NCBI GenBank assembly: GCA_964402325.1
Contig: CAYOBI010000002.1
Location: forward strand, 62,001 to 126,000
Source of the DNA: Raineyella sp964402325
Lineage (GTDB): Bacteria > Actinomycetota > Actinomycetes > Propionibacteriales > Propionibacteriaceae
DNA length: 64,000 bases
Direction of reading: 5' to 3'
A program made the position numbers and the translations under genes. Positions 1-7,472 of this stretch are shown here, in pieces. Numbering within the stretch: position 1 is the stretch's first letter; every line of letters begins with the position of its first letter. Under the pieces are notes generated by a model that saw nothing but the letters and a program-made list of their open reading frames with translations, did no database searches and was not told the origin of the DNA.

Positions 1-629
1 GAGGAGCCCTGGGTCTCGACCTGCATCTCGTAGCCGAGCTCGGCGGCAGCCGCGGCGAGCGAGTCGGCGGCCATGTAGGTGTGCGCGATACCGGTCGGGC
101 AGGCGGTGACCGCGACCAGCCGGCGCGGGCCGGCGGCGGAGGCGGGTGCGGCGGGAGCCGGGGTGGTGGCCCTGGCCGGCGGGTTGACCACGTCGTTGAC
201 CAGCCCGACGATCTCCTCGGGGGTCCGGGCGGCGCGCAGGGAGGCGACGAAGTCCTTGCGGACCAGGGCCCGGGCGAGCTTGGAGAGCAGCTTGAGGTGC
301 TCCTGGCCCTCGCCCTCGGCGGCGGCGATCAGGAAGACCAGGTCGGCCCCGCCCTCCTTGTCCCCGAAGTCCACCGGGGGTTGCAGCCGGGCGAAGGCCA
401 GCGAACCGGTGGTGACGTGGGCGGAGCGGCAGTGCGGGATGGCGATGCCGCCGGGCAGGCCGGTGGCGGCCTTGGCCTCGCGGTCGAGGGCGTCGGTGGC
501 GAGCCCCTCGGCCGACGTGGCCCGACCGGCTGCCGCGACCATGGCGGCGAGCGATCGGATGACGTCGTCCTTCGTGGCGCCGAGGGCGGCGTCGAGGGTC
601 ACCAACTCCGGGGTGATGAGGTCAGACAT
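1..629 (-). CDS. fruA: PTS fructose transporter, EIIA-EIIB part (partial, runs off window)
   Basis: This is the N-terminal 209 residues of a fructose-family PTS permease; the C-terminal part, expected to include the EIIC membrane domain, lies outside the window. Residues 1-145 form an EIIA(Fru) domain with the phospho-acceptor His66 in GGIAIPHCRSAHV. After an Ala/Pro linker the EIIB domain begins, with its phospho-cysteine Cys175 in AVTACPTGIAHTYMAAD. It would phosphorylate fructose to fructose-1-phosphate during uptake, which the adjacent FruK uses. It starts 8 nt after the fruK stop and is the third gene of a fruR-fruK-fruA operon. No HPr gene is visible in the window. Confidence 0.93.
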   Translation of the reverse strand, partial: MSDLITPELVTLDAALGATKDDVIRSLAAMVAAAGRATSAEGLATDALDREAKAATGLPGGIAIPHCRSAHVTTGSLAFARLQPPVDFGDKEGGADLVFLIAAAEGEGQEHLKLLSKLARALVRKDFVASLRAARTPEEIVGLVNDVVNPPARATTPAPAAPASAAGPRRLVAVTACPTGIAHTYMAADSLAAAAAELGYEMQVETQGS

Positions 630-637
630 GGGAGTCC

Positions 638-1600
638 TTAGACGGTGTAGGCGGCGACGGTGGCGCCGTGGGGGTCGGTCTGGTCGGGTCGGGGGACGGT
701 GGTGCCGGGGAGCGCGGTGGCGCCCGACCCGTACGCCACGGCGTGGCGCAGGCAGTCGGACGGGCCGTCGCCCCGGACGTGGGCGAGGAGGAAGCCGGCG
801 AGGGAGGAGTCACCCGCGCCGACCGTGCTGATCGGCACGATCCGCGGCGGGGTGGCGGTCCAGGCGCCGTCGGCGGTGGCGAGCACGGCGCCCGCGGCGC
901 CGAGGGTGGCCAGGACGTACGTGACGCCCCGGTCGACCAGGGCACGGGCGGCGCGTACGGTCGGGCCGAAGTCGCCGTGCTCGGCCGCCTGCTCGAGCTG
1001 CTCGCCGTCGGCGCCGGTGAGCTGGGCCAGCTCGAAGGCGTTGGGTTTCAGCAGGTCGGGGGCGGAGCCGGGCAGGCGCCCGGCCAGGGCGGTCAACGGT
1101 GCGTCGGAGGTGTCGACCGCGATCCGGGCACCGGTGGGCCGGAGCGCGTCGACGAGGTCGGCGTACCAGTCGGCCCCGGGGCCCGGTGGCAGCGAGCCGC
1201 AGAGGGCGACCCAGTCGGCCTCGGCGGCCAGCCCCACCAGGGTGTCGCGGAGGACGGCCAGCCCATCGGGGTCGATCGGGCTGCCCGGCTCGTTGATCTT
1301 GGTGGTGGTCCCGTCGTCCTCGGACAGCGTGATGTTGGTCCGCACCCGGCTGGTCACCGGGATCGGACGGTGGTCCACGCCGGCCTCGCGCAGCGCCGCG
1401 ACGATCGGGTGGGTGGTGGGGGAGGGCAGCACCGCGACGGAGGGCACCCCGGCGAGGTGGAGCGCTCGCGAGACGTTGACCCCCTTGCCGCCGGGACCGT
1501 CATGGAGAGCGCGGATGCGGTTGACCCCGCCGCGCAGCAGGGGCTCGTCGAGCGCGGCCGTACGGTCGATGCTCGGGTTGGCGGTGAAGGTGACGATCAT
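638..1600 (-). CDS. fruK: 1-phosphofructokinase
   Basis: A 320-residue PfkB-family sugar kinase beginning MIVTFTANPSIDRTA, the usual opening of 1-phosphofructokinases. The substrate-binding GGKGVNVSRAL motif is near residue 38 and the C-terminal anion-hole/base motif TVGAGDSSLAGFL (catalytic Asp) is near residue 250. It converts fructose-1-phosphate plus ATP to fructose-1,6-bisphosphate. The start codon overlaps the upstream regulator stop by 4 nt (ATGA), which implies translational coupling. A longer reading frame continues upstream but has no protein-like content there and lies over fruR. Confidence 0.95.
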   Translation of the reverse strand: MIVTFTANPSIDRTAALDEPLLRGGVNRIRALHDGPGGKGVNVSRALHLAGVPSVAVLPSPTTHPIVAALREAGVDHRPIPVTSRVRTNITLSEDDGTTTKINEPGSPIDPDGLAVLRDTLVGLAAEADWVALCGSLPPGPGADWYADLVDALRPTGARIAVDTSDAPLTALAGRLPGSAPDLLKPNAFELAQLTGADGEQLEQAAEHGDFGPTVRAARALVDRGVTYVLATLGAAGAVLATADGAWTATPPRIVPISTVGAGDSSLAGFLLAHVRGDGPSDCLRHAVAYGSGATALPGTTVPRPDQTDPHGATVAAYTV

Positions 1601-2376
1601 ACGATCACGACCTCGGTCTCGTGGGCGGACAGGGCTGAGGCGAGGGCGGCCGGAGGCCTCCCGTCGGTGATGAGGACATCGATGTCGGACAGCGCGGCGA
1701 AGCTGATGAAGAAGTCGTGGCCGAACTTCGACCGGTCGGCCAGCGCCACGGTGCGGCGCGAGGCGGCGATCATCGCTCGCTTCACGGCCGCCTCGGCGGC
1801 GTCCGGTGTGGTCAGGCCGAAGGTGCCGGAGATGCCGTTGGTGCCGACGAAGGCGACGTCGACGCGCAGCCGGCGCAGGGTCTCCAGGGCCGAGGCCCCG
1901 ACGGTCGACTGGGTGACGCCCCGGACGGTGCCGCCGAGGATGTGGACGGTGTGATTGGGCACCGCGGACAGGGTCATCGCGGCCGGCACCGAGTCGGTGA
2001 CGATGGCGAGGTTGTCGAAGGTGATCCCGGGGGCGACCAGCAGCGCGGCGAGGGCCCCGGTGGAGGAGCCGGCGTCGAGGATGATGGTGCCGTCCTGCTG
2101 CGGGACGTACGTGAGGGCGGCCTCGGCCATCGCCCGCTTGGAGCCTGCGTTGGCGATCTCCCGCTCCGGCAGGGTGGTCTCCCGGCCGTCGAAGCCGATC
2201 ACCGGGATGGCTCCGCCGTGCACCCGGCGGAGCACCCCGTCGGCCTCCAGGACGTCGAGGTCGCGGCGGATGGTCTCGGGGGCGACGTCGAACTGGGCGG
2301 CCAGGTCGACCACGCGCACGCGCCCCTCGTTGCGGGCCTCGTCGGCGATCGCGGCACGACGTTCCTCGGCGTACAT
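1597..2376 (-). CDS. fruR: DeoR-family transcriptional regulator of the fructose operon
   Basis: A 259-residue DeoR/GlpR-type regulator. The N-terminal winged helix (residues 1-60, with PETIRRDLDVLEADGVLRRVHGGA) is diagnostic. The C-terminal sugar-phosphate sensor domain carries DAGSSTGALAALL and a late VALADRSKFG segment. A strong ribosome binding site GAAGGAGGAC lies just upstream (2381-2390). As first gene of fruR-fruK-fruA it probably autoregulates the operon and may respond to a fructose phosphate; this role is inferred from position. The divergent ptsI promoter region would hold its operators. Confidence 0.9.
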   Translation of the reverse strand: MYAEERRAAIADEARNEGRVRVVDLAAQFDVAPETIRRDLDVLEADGVLRRVHGGAIPVIGFDGRETTLPEREIANAGSKRAMAEAALTYVPQQDGTIILDAGSSTGALAALLVAPGITFDNLAIVTDSVPAAMTLSAVPNHTVHILGGTVRGVTQSTVGASALETLRRLRVDVAFVGTNGISGTFGLTTPDAAEAAVKRAMIAASRRTVALADRSKFGHDFFISFAALSDIDVLITDGRPPAALASALSAHETEVVIV

Positions 2377-2608
2377 CGTTGTCCTCCTTCGTCTGTCCGC
2401 GGGCGGGCAGGACCCTCTGCGAATGCCCGTACGGGCCTCGCGTATCGTGTCGAGGTACGAAACACGAACCTGTGTTTATGTCCGTTTGGATGCCCGACTG
2501 GTCACTAGTATGCCCGAACATGTTGGAATGTCAACACGATTCGGGTACCGTTATGGGCACGCCCATCCCTGTCACGGGGGTGCCTGCATGCTTCGAGGAA
2601 GAGGAATC
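2377..2608. promoter_or_regulatory. Divergent control region of fruR-fruK-fruA and ptsI
   Basis: A 232-nt intergenic region. For ptsI there is a plausible promoter: TTGGAA at 2523-2528, a 17-nt spacer and TACCGT at 2546-2551. The palindrome AACATGTT (2517-2524) overlaps its -35 box. The heptamer ATGCCCG recurs three times between 2420 and 2520, as might be expected for operator repeats of a DeoR protein. Operator assignment is inference. Confidence 0.5.
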
Positions 2609-4312
2609 ATGACCACTGCGCAGTTCCCGGCCAAGATCCCGGGTGAGACCGACCTCCTGGCGGGTCTCGGTGTCGTGGGGGGCGTGGGTTACGCACCCGC
2701 CCAGTGGGTCCGTCCCCGGCCGGCACTGCCGACCCAGGGCGCCGAGGTGGCCGAGGCGGGCCGCCAGGGAGAGAAGGACCGCTTCGCCGCCGCGGCCGCC
2801 GTCGTCGGCAGCCGACTGTCGAGCCGGGCCGGGATGGTCACCGGCCACGCCTCCGAGGTGCTCGCCGCGACCGCCGCGCTGGCCACCGACAAGGGCTGGC
2901 AGCGCACCGTCAACAAGCTGATCGACCAGGGCGCGCCGGCCGACTGGGCCGCCGTCCAGGCGACCGACACCTTCATCGCGAAGTTCGAGAAGATCGGCGG
3001 CCTGATGGCCGAGCGGACCACCGACCTGAAGGATGTCCGGGACCGGGTGATCGCCGAGCTGCGGGGAGAGCCCGAGCCGGGTGTCCCCGACCCGGAGTCC
3101 CCGGTGGTGCTGCTGGCCGACGACCTGGCCCCCGCCGACACCGCCGGGCTGCGGCCCGAGGTGATCGCCGGCCTGGTCACCCAGCTCGGCGGCAAGACCA
3201 GCCACACCGCGATCATCGCGCGCCAGCTGGGCATCCCCTGCGTCGTCGCGGTCGGCGCCCGGCTCGCCGAGATCGCCGACGGCACCCCGCTGCTCGTCGA
3301 CGGCGACACCGGCGACCTGGTTCCGCACCCGGACGAGCGGGAGGCGATCCGCCGGGTGGAGGAGGCCGCCGCCAAGGCCGAGCGGATCCGAGCCTGGCAC
3401 GGCCCGGCCCAGACCGCCGACGGGCACCGGGTCCAGTTGCTCGCCAACGTGCAGGACGGCGCCGCCGCCCGCAAGGCCGCGGCCCCCGGCATCGCCGAGG
3501 GGGTCGGGCTGTTCCGTACCGAGTTGGCCTTCCTCACCGCGCAGGTGGAGCCGGGCCTGGACGAGCAGGTTCAGGTCTACTCCGAGGTCTTCGAGGCCTT
3601 CCGTGGCAAGAAGGTCGTTGTCCGTACCCTCGACGCCGGCTCCGACAAGCCGCTGGCCTTCGCCAACATGCCGCACGAGGAGAACCCGTCGCTGGGCGTC
3701 CGCGGCATGCGGATCGCGCTGGACAAGCCGGAGATCCTCACCCGCCAGCTGGACGCCATCGCCGCTGCGGCGAAGGAGGCCGACGTGGACGCCTGGGTGA
3801 TGGCGCCGATGGTCTCCACCACCAGCGAGGCCGAGTGGTTCGCCGGGCTGTGCCGGGAGCGTGGGCTCTATCCGGGCATCATGGTCGAGGTGCCGGCGAT
3901 CGCGCTGGTCGCCGACCAGGTGCTGGAGTACGTCGAGTTCTTCTCCATCGGCACCAACGACCTGACCCAGTACACGATGGCTGCCGACCGGATGTCGCCC
4001 TACCTGGCCACGCTGACCGACCCGTGGCAGCCGGGCGTGCTGAAGCTCGTCCAGCTCACCGCCGAGGCCGGCCGGCGCCACGGCAAGTCCGTCGGTGTCT
4101 GCGGCGAGGCGGCGGCCGACCCGCAGTTGGCCTGCGTGCTGATCGGCCTGGGTGTCACCTCGCTGTCCGCCGCCGCCCCGGCGCTGCCGGCCGTCGGTGC
4201 CCAGCTGTCCGCGGTGACCATGGACCAGTGCCGACGGGCCGCCGAGGCGGCCGTTTCGGCCAAGGGTTCGGCCCAGGGTCGGGAGGCGGTGGCCGCTATC
4301 CTCGCAGAGTGA
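2609..4312 (+). CDS. ptsI: PTS Enzyme I (phosphoenolpyruvate-protein phosphotransferase)
   Basis: A 567-residue Enzyme I, close to the family length. The active-site histidine is His199 in GGKTSHTAIIARQLGIPCVV. The PEP-binding barrel contains GVGLFRTELAFL, the arginine-bearing GVRGMRIAL and the signature FFSIGTNDLTQYTMAADR. It passes phosphate from PEP to HPr and thus feeds the divergent fructose permease. The start at 2609 is chosen because GAGGAAGAGGAA lies immediately upstream; an in-frame ATG at 2588 and a much longer open frame have no such support. It is divergent from fruR. Confidence 0.95.
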   Translation: MTTAQFPAKIPGETDLLAGLGVVGGVGYAPAQWVRPRPALPTQGAEVAEAGRQGEKDRFAAAAAVVGSRLSSRAGMVTGHASEVLAATAALATDKGWQRTVNKLIDQGAPADWAAVQATDTFIAKFEKIGGLMAERTTDLKDVRDRVIAELRGEPEPGVPDPESPVVLLADDLAPADTAGLRPEVIAGLVTQLGGKTSHTAIIARQLGIPCVVAVGARLAEIADGTPLLVDGDTGDLVPHPDEREAIRRVEEAAAKAERIRAWHGPAQTADGHRVQLLANVQDGAAARKAAAPGIAEGVGLFRTELAFLTAQVEPGLDEQVQVYSEVFEAFRGKKVVVRTLDAGSDKPLAFANMPHEENPSLGVRGMRIALDKPEILTRQLDAIAAAAKEADVDAWVMAPMVSTTSEAEWFAGLCRERGLYPGIMVEVPAIALVADQVLEYVEFFSIGTNDLTQYTMAADRMSPYLATLTDPWQPGVLKLVQLTAEAGRRHGKSVGVCGEAAADPQLACVLIGLGVTSLSAAAPALPAVGAQLSAVTMDQCRRAAEAAVSAKGSAQGREAVAAILAE

Positions 4313-4629
4313 GGAAGCTCTGGCCGTTCGTCGTCGCCCTGCTCATCTTCGTCGTGCTGCTGCTCGGGGTCCTCTTCGGCTCGTACGCCGACCGGCTCCC
4401 GGGCGCAGCCCGCACCTGCGAGAAGGGGCTGGGGGTGGCCGGCGGCGCGAGCTGCCAGCTGGCGGTCGCCACCCGCGACAGCGTCCGGAAGGCGTCGTCG
4501 ACCGACGTGCAGTTCACCGTCTCGGCGTACGACCCCACCTCGCGGGTCGACCTGGCGTTCACCTGCCGGCGCGGGGACGTGGTGCGCTGCGAGGCGGCGA
4601 CCGGCCAGGCCGTGGTGATGACGCCCTGA
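4309..4629 (+). CDS. Small membrane-anchored secreted protein, unknown function
   Basis: A 106-residue protein starting with GTG that overlaps the ptsI stop (GTGA), so it is probably co-translated with ptsI. Residues 4-26 (LWPFVVALLIFVVLLLGVLFG) form one strongly hydrophobic helix, followed by a small extracytoplasmic domain with four cysteines (TCEKG, SCQLA, FTCRRG, VRCEA) that could form two disulfides. The layout resembles the small anchored DUF4333-type proteins of actinobacteria, but I do not recognise a specific family. The coupling to ptsI may be incidental. Confidence 0.7.
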   Translation: MRKLWPFVVALLIFVVLLLGVLFGSYADRLPGAARTCEKGLGVAGGASCQLAVATRDSVRKASSTDVQFTVSAYDPTSRVDLAFTCRRGDVVRCEAATGQAVVMTP

Positions 4630-4638
4630 CCGGGACCC

Positions 4639-5469
4639 TCAGCTGGTGACGTCGCGCCGGACGAAGACGGTCCGGGCGGCGACCAGGAAGACCACGGTGT
4701 AGCCGATCGCGAGCCACAGCCCCCGGACGATGCCGTCGGTGAACACAGGGTCGCGGAACAGGTCGCCGAAGGCGAGCCAGTCGTGCACCAGCAGCCACGG
4801 GTGCAGCCAGCCGAGCTGGGGGATCGCGTCGAGGATCCACATCAGGGTGGCCACCCCGGTGGTGGCGACCGTCGCCACGATCGGCTGCTCGGTGAGCGTC
4901 GAGATGAACAGCCCGACCGCCGCCAGGGCGGCGAGCCCGGCGGCGATGTAGAGCACGGCGAGGAGCAGCCGCCCGGTGGCCGCCACCGTCCCGATGGTGC
5001 TGCCCGACAGGGTGGTCATCGGTGGCAGGCCGAACGCCAGTCCGCCTGCGAGCATGCCGGCGCCGGCCACCACCACGACCCCCTCCAGTGCCCCGATCGC
5101 CAGGGCGACGTACTTGGTGAGCAGCAGCCGGGTGCGCGGCACCGGCACGATCAGCAGGTAGCGCAGCGTGCCGAGCCCCGCCTCTCCGGCGATGGCGTCC
5201 CCGGCCAGCACCGCGACCGCCAACGGCAGGAACAGGGTCAGCTCGACCGACAGGGCGGCGAGGGCGACGAAGATCCCGTTCGAGGTGATCGCGCTGAAGA
5301 AGTCCGGGCCGTGCCCGCCGCGCGAGCCGGAGACCTTGATGGTCACCGCGATCATCACCGGCAGGGCGGCGAGCACCGCCAGCCCGAACTGGTTGCGCCG
5401 CCGGCCCAGCGTCAGCCGCAGCTCCGAGCCGAGCAGCCGGCCCCAGGCCGCCGGGTCACCCGCTGACAT
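4639..5469 (-). CDS. ABC transporter permease (ABC-2 type)
   Basis: A 276-residue integral membrane protein with about six hydrophobic segments (for example FGLAVLAALPVMIAVTI, LFLPLAVAVLAGD and the final LAIGYTVVFLVAA). It is typical of ABC-2 permeases that pair with a separate ATPase. It overlaps the upstream ATP-binding gene by 14 nt, so the two subunits are almost certainly made together. The substrate is unknown. Together with the LolA-like protein encoded upstream it could form an envelope export system. Confidence 0.85.
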   Translation of the reverse strand: MSAGDPAAWGRLLGSELRLTLGRRRNQFGLAVLAALPVMIAVTIKVSGSRGGHGPDFFSAITSNGIFVALAALSVELTLFLPLAVAVLAGDAIAGEAGLGTLRYLLIVPVPRTRLLLTKYVALAIGALEGVVVVAGAGMLAGGLAFGLPPMTTLSGSTIGTVAATGRLLLAVLYIAAGLAALAAVGLFISTLTEQPIVATVATTGVATLMWILDAIPQLGWLHPWLLVHDWLAFGDLFRDPVFTDGIVRGLWLAIGYTVVFLVAARTVFVRRDVTS

Positions 5470-6382
5470 CGAAGCCCTCCCCGGTCAGCCCGATGAACAC
5501 GTCCTCCAGCGAGGCGGCCCGGACGCCGAACTCCCGGACGCCGACCCCGCCCGCCACCAGCGCGGCGACCACCGCCTCGGGCGCCAGGTCGCCGGCGGTC
5601 GCGGTCACGGTGTCCCCGGCGTGGCGTACGTCCCCGGCGCCCAGCCCGTGCAGCACGGTGACCGCCCGGTCGCCGTCGGCGGTGACCAGCCGGAGGGTGG
5701 CCCGGCCGCGGTTCCGCAGGGTGTCGATCGGGCCCTGGGCGACCAGCCGGCCCTCCCGCATCACGCCGAGGTGGGTGCAGACCTGTTCGATCTCCGACAG
5801 CAGGTGGCTGGACACCAGCACGGTGATGCCCTCGGCGGCCAGCGACCCGATCAGGTGCCGGACCTCCCGGGTGCCCTGCGGGTCCAGCCCGTTCGTCGGC
5901 TCGTCGAGGACCAGCAGTTCGCGGGGCACCAGCAGCCCGGCGGCGATCCCGAGCCGCTGCTTCATGCCGAGGGAGTAGACCCGGTAGCGCTTGTCCCGGG
6001 CGTGCTGCAGGCCGACCCGGGTGAGCGCCGCGTCGATCCGCGCCCCGGCGGTGCGGGGGTCGCTGCCGGCGTCGGCGGCGTCCAGCCGGGCCAGGTTGGC
6101 CCGCCCGGTGAGCTGCGGATGGAAGGCCGGGCCCTCGACCAGGGCGCCGACCCGGCCCAGCACCTGCGGTGCCCGGGCGGGCACCGGGACGTCGAGCACG
6201 CTGATCTCGCCGTGGGTCGGCCGGGCCAGGCCGAGCAGCATCCGGATCGTGGTGGTCTTGCCCGACCCGTTGGGCCCGAGGAACCCGTACACCGCCCCGG
6301 TGGGCACAGTCAGGTCGATCGCGTCGACCACCCGGTGACGGCCGAACTCCTTGGTCAGCCCGCGGGTACGGATCGCCGGCAC
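5456..6382 (-). CDS. ABC transporter ATP-binding protein
   Basis: A 308-residue ABC-2 system ATPase. It has Walker A GPNGSGKTT near residue 37, signature YSLGMKQRLGIA near residue 137, Walker B LLVLDEPTNGLDP near residue 157 and the H-loop SSHLLSEIEQ. A C-terminal extension of about 90 residues (REGRLVAQGPIDTLRNRG onward) matches the regulatory tail common in this subfamily. It begins with GTG, 3 nt after the LolA-like gene ends, and overlaps the permease start. It energises the 4639-5469 permease. Confidence 0.92.
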   Translation of the reverse strand: MPAIRTRGLTKEFGRHRVVDAIDLTVPTGAVYGFLGPNGSGKTTTIRMLLGLARPTHGEISVLDVPVPARAPQVLGRVGALVEGPAFHPQLTGRANLARLDAADAGSDPRTAGARIDAALTRVGLQHARDKRYRVYSLGMKQRLGIAAGLLVPRELLVLDEPTNGLDPQGTREVRHLIGSLAAEGITVLVSSHLLSEIEQVCTHLGVMREGRLVAQGPIDTLRNRGRATLRLVTADGDRAVTVLHGLGAGDVRHAGDTVTATAGDLAPEAVVAALVAGGVGVREFGVRAASLEDVFIGLTGEGFDVSG

Positions 6383-6385
6383 GGG

Positions 6386-7453
6386 TCAGCCGAGCGCGGC
6401 GTACAACTGGTCGGCGGGAACGGCCCCGACGGCGACCCGGCCGTCATCGGTCAGCACGGCGGAGAACAGCGTGCCCTGCAGCAGCCGGCCGCTGCCCCAC
6501 GAGCCGCTGACCCTCGGCAGTGCGTCGAGCAGTTGCCCGGCCTGGGTCGAGGTGTCGGACACCGGCAGGGTGCCCACCTTCTGCACCACCACGGTGTCCC
6601 AGCCGTCGCCGACGACCTTCGGCTGCTCCGGGGTCCCGGTCCCGTTCGTCGTGGTCCGGTCGGGGACGAGGGTCGGGGCCGGCTTCTCGGTCACCGTCGT
6701 CCCGGCCGGGGCGGTGAAGCTGAACAGCTTCGCGTCGGGGGTGGCGTAGTCGATCGCGCTGAAGCCGACCTGCACCGCGTGGTCGGTCGTGCCGACCGCC
6801 TCGACGGTGACCTGCAGCACCAAGTGGGTCTGCGCGTCGATCGCCACGCTGGCGTCGCGGACCAGCGTCTTCTCGCTCGCCGCAGGGGTCAGGACGAGGG
6901 TGTACACCGGGCGTCCGGCGACCATGGCGGTGCCGGTGGTCTTCACCCCGGTGCTCGGCTCGATCGCGGTGAGCAGCTGCTGCGCGGCCTGCTGCGGGGT
7001 GCTCGGCGCGCCGCTGGGCAGCTGGGGCTGCGGCGTGGACGTCGGCGCGGCCAGAGTGGTGTGGGTGGCGGTGCGGTCGGCGCTGGCGTACGTCCAGACG
7101 TCGGAGCCGTTGCGGATCACCGAGGTCTCGGTGTTGTCGCCGATCACCGAGACGCGGCTGCGGGTGTCACCGTCGGTCCAGACCCGGACCGTGTGGTCGC
7201 CGGTGAGCAGTCCGGTGAGGCCGGAGGTGTCCGACCCCTGGGGGGTGGGCAGCGTCGGCAGGCCCAGGTCGGTATGGGTCTGCACCGTGCCGCTGAACGT
7301 ACGCGTGGTGGGCGACTGGACGTCGATCAGCAGCTGCTCGGCCGAGCGCTGCGGCAGGTCCGGGGAGGCCTGCGCACTGGTGGCGATCAGTCCGCCGCCC
7401 AGCAGGGCGACGCCGACCGCGGCGGCGCTCCAGCGCCTCACCTTGCGAGTCAT
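6386..7453 (-). CDS. LolA/RseB-like exported protein
   Basis: A 355-residue secreted protein. Residues 1-29 are a signal peptide with positive n-region MTRKVRR and cleavage likely after SAQA. The mature part has the alternating beta-strand pattern of the LolA/RseB half-barrel fold (SGTVQTHTDLGLP, HTVRVWTDGDTRSRVSVIGD, RPVYTLVLTPAASEKTLVRDASVAIDAQTHLVLQV). In actinobacteria such proteins often sit upstream of ABC-2 exporters, as here. A TAGACT -10 element lies 6 nt before the ATG (7460-7465), suggesting leaderless transcription of the three-gene operon. Its ligand, perhaps a lipid or lipoprotein, is unknown. Confidence 0.75.
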   Translation of the reverse strand: MTRKVRRWSAAAVGVALLGGGLIATSAQASPDLPQRSAEQLLIDVQSPTTRTFSGTVQTHTDLGLPTLPTPQGSDTSGLTGLLTGDHTVRVWTDGDTRSRVSVIGDNTETSVIRNGSDVWTYASADRTATHTTLAAPTSTPQPQLPSGAPSTPQQAAQQLLTAIEPSTGVKTTGTAMVAGRPVYTLVLTPAASEKTLVRDASVAIDAQTHLVLQVTVEAVGTTDHAVQVGFSAIDYATPDAKLFSFTAPAGTTVTEKPAPTLVPDRTTTNGTGTPEQPKVVGDGWDTVVVQKVGTLPVSDTSTQAGQLLDALPRVSGSWGSGRLLQGTLFSAVLTDDGRVAVGAVPADQLYAALG

Positions 7454-7472
7454 GCCTCAAGTCTAGGTGCGC

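Noticed and set aside
2531..4081. Open frame of 516 codons antisense to ptsI
   Set aside because: High GC makes long antisense frames common; the translation is low-complexity Gly/Arg/Asp-rich and ptsI motifs are complete on the other strand.
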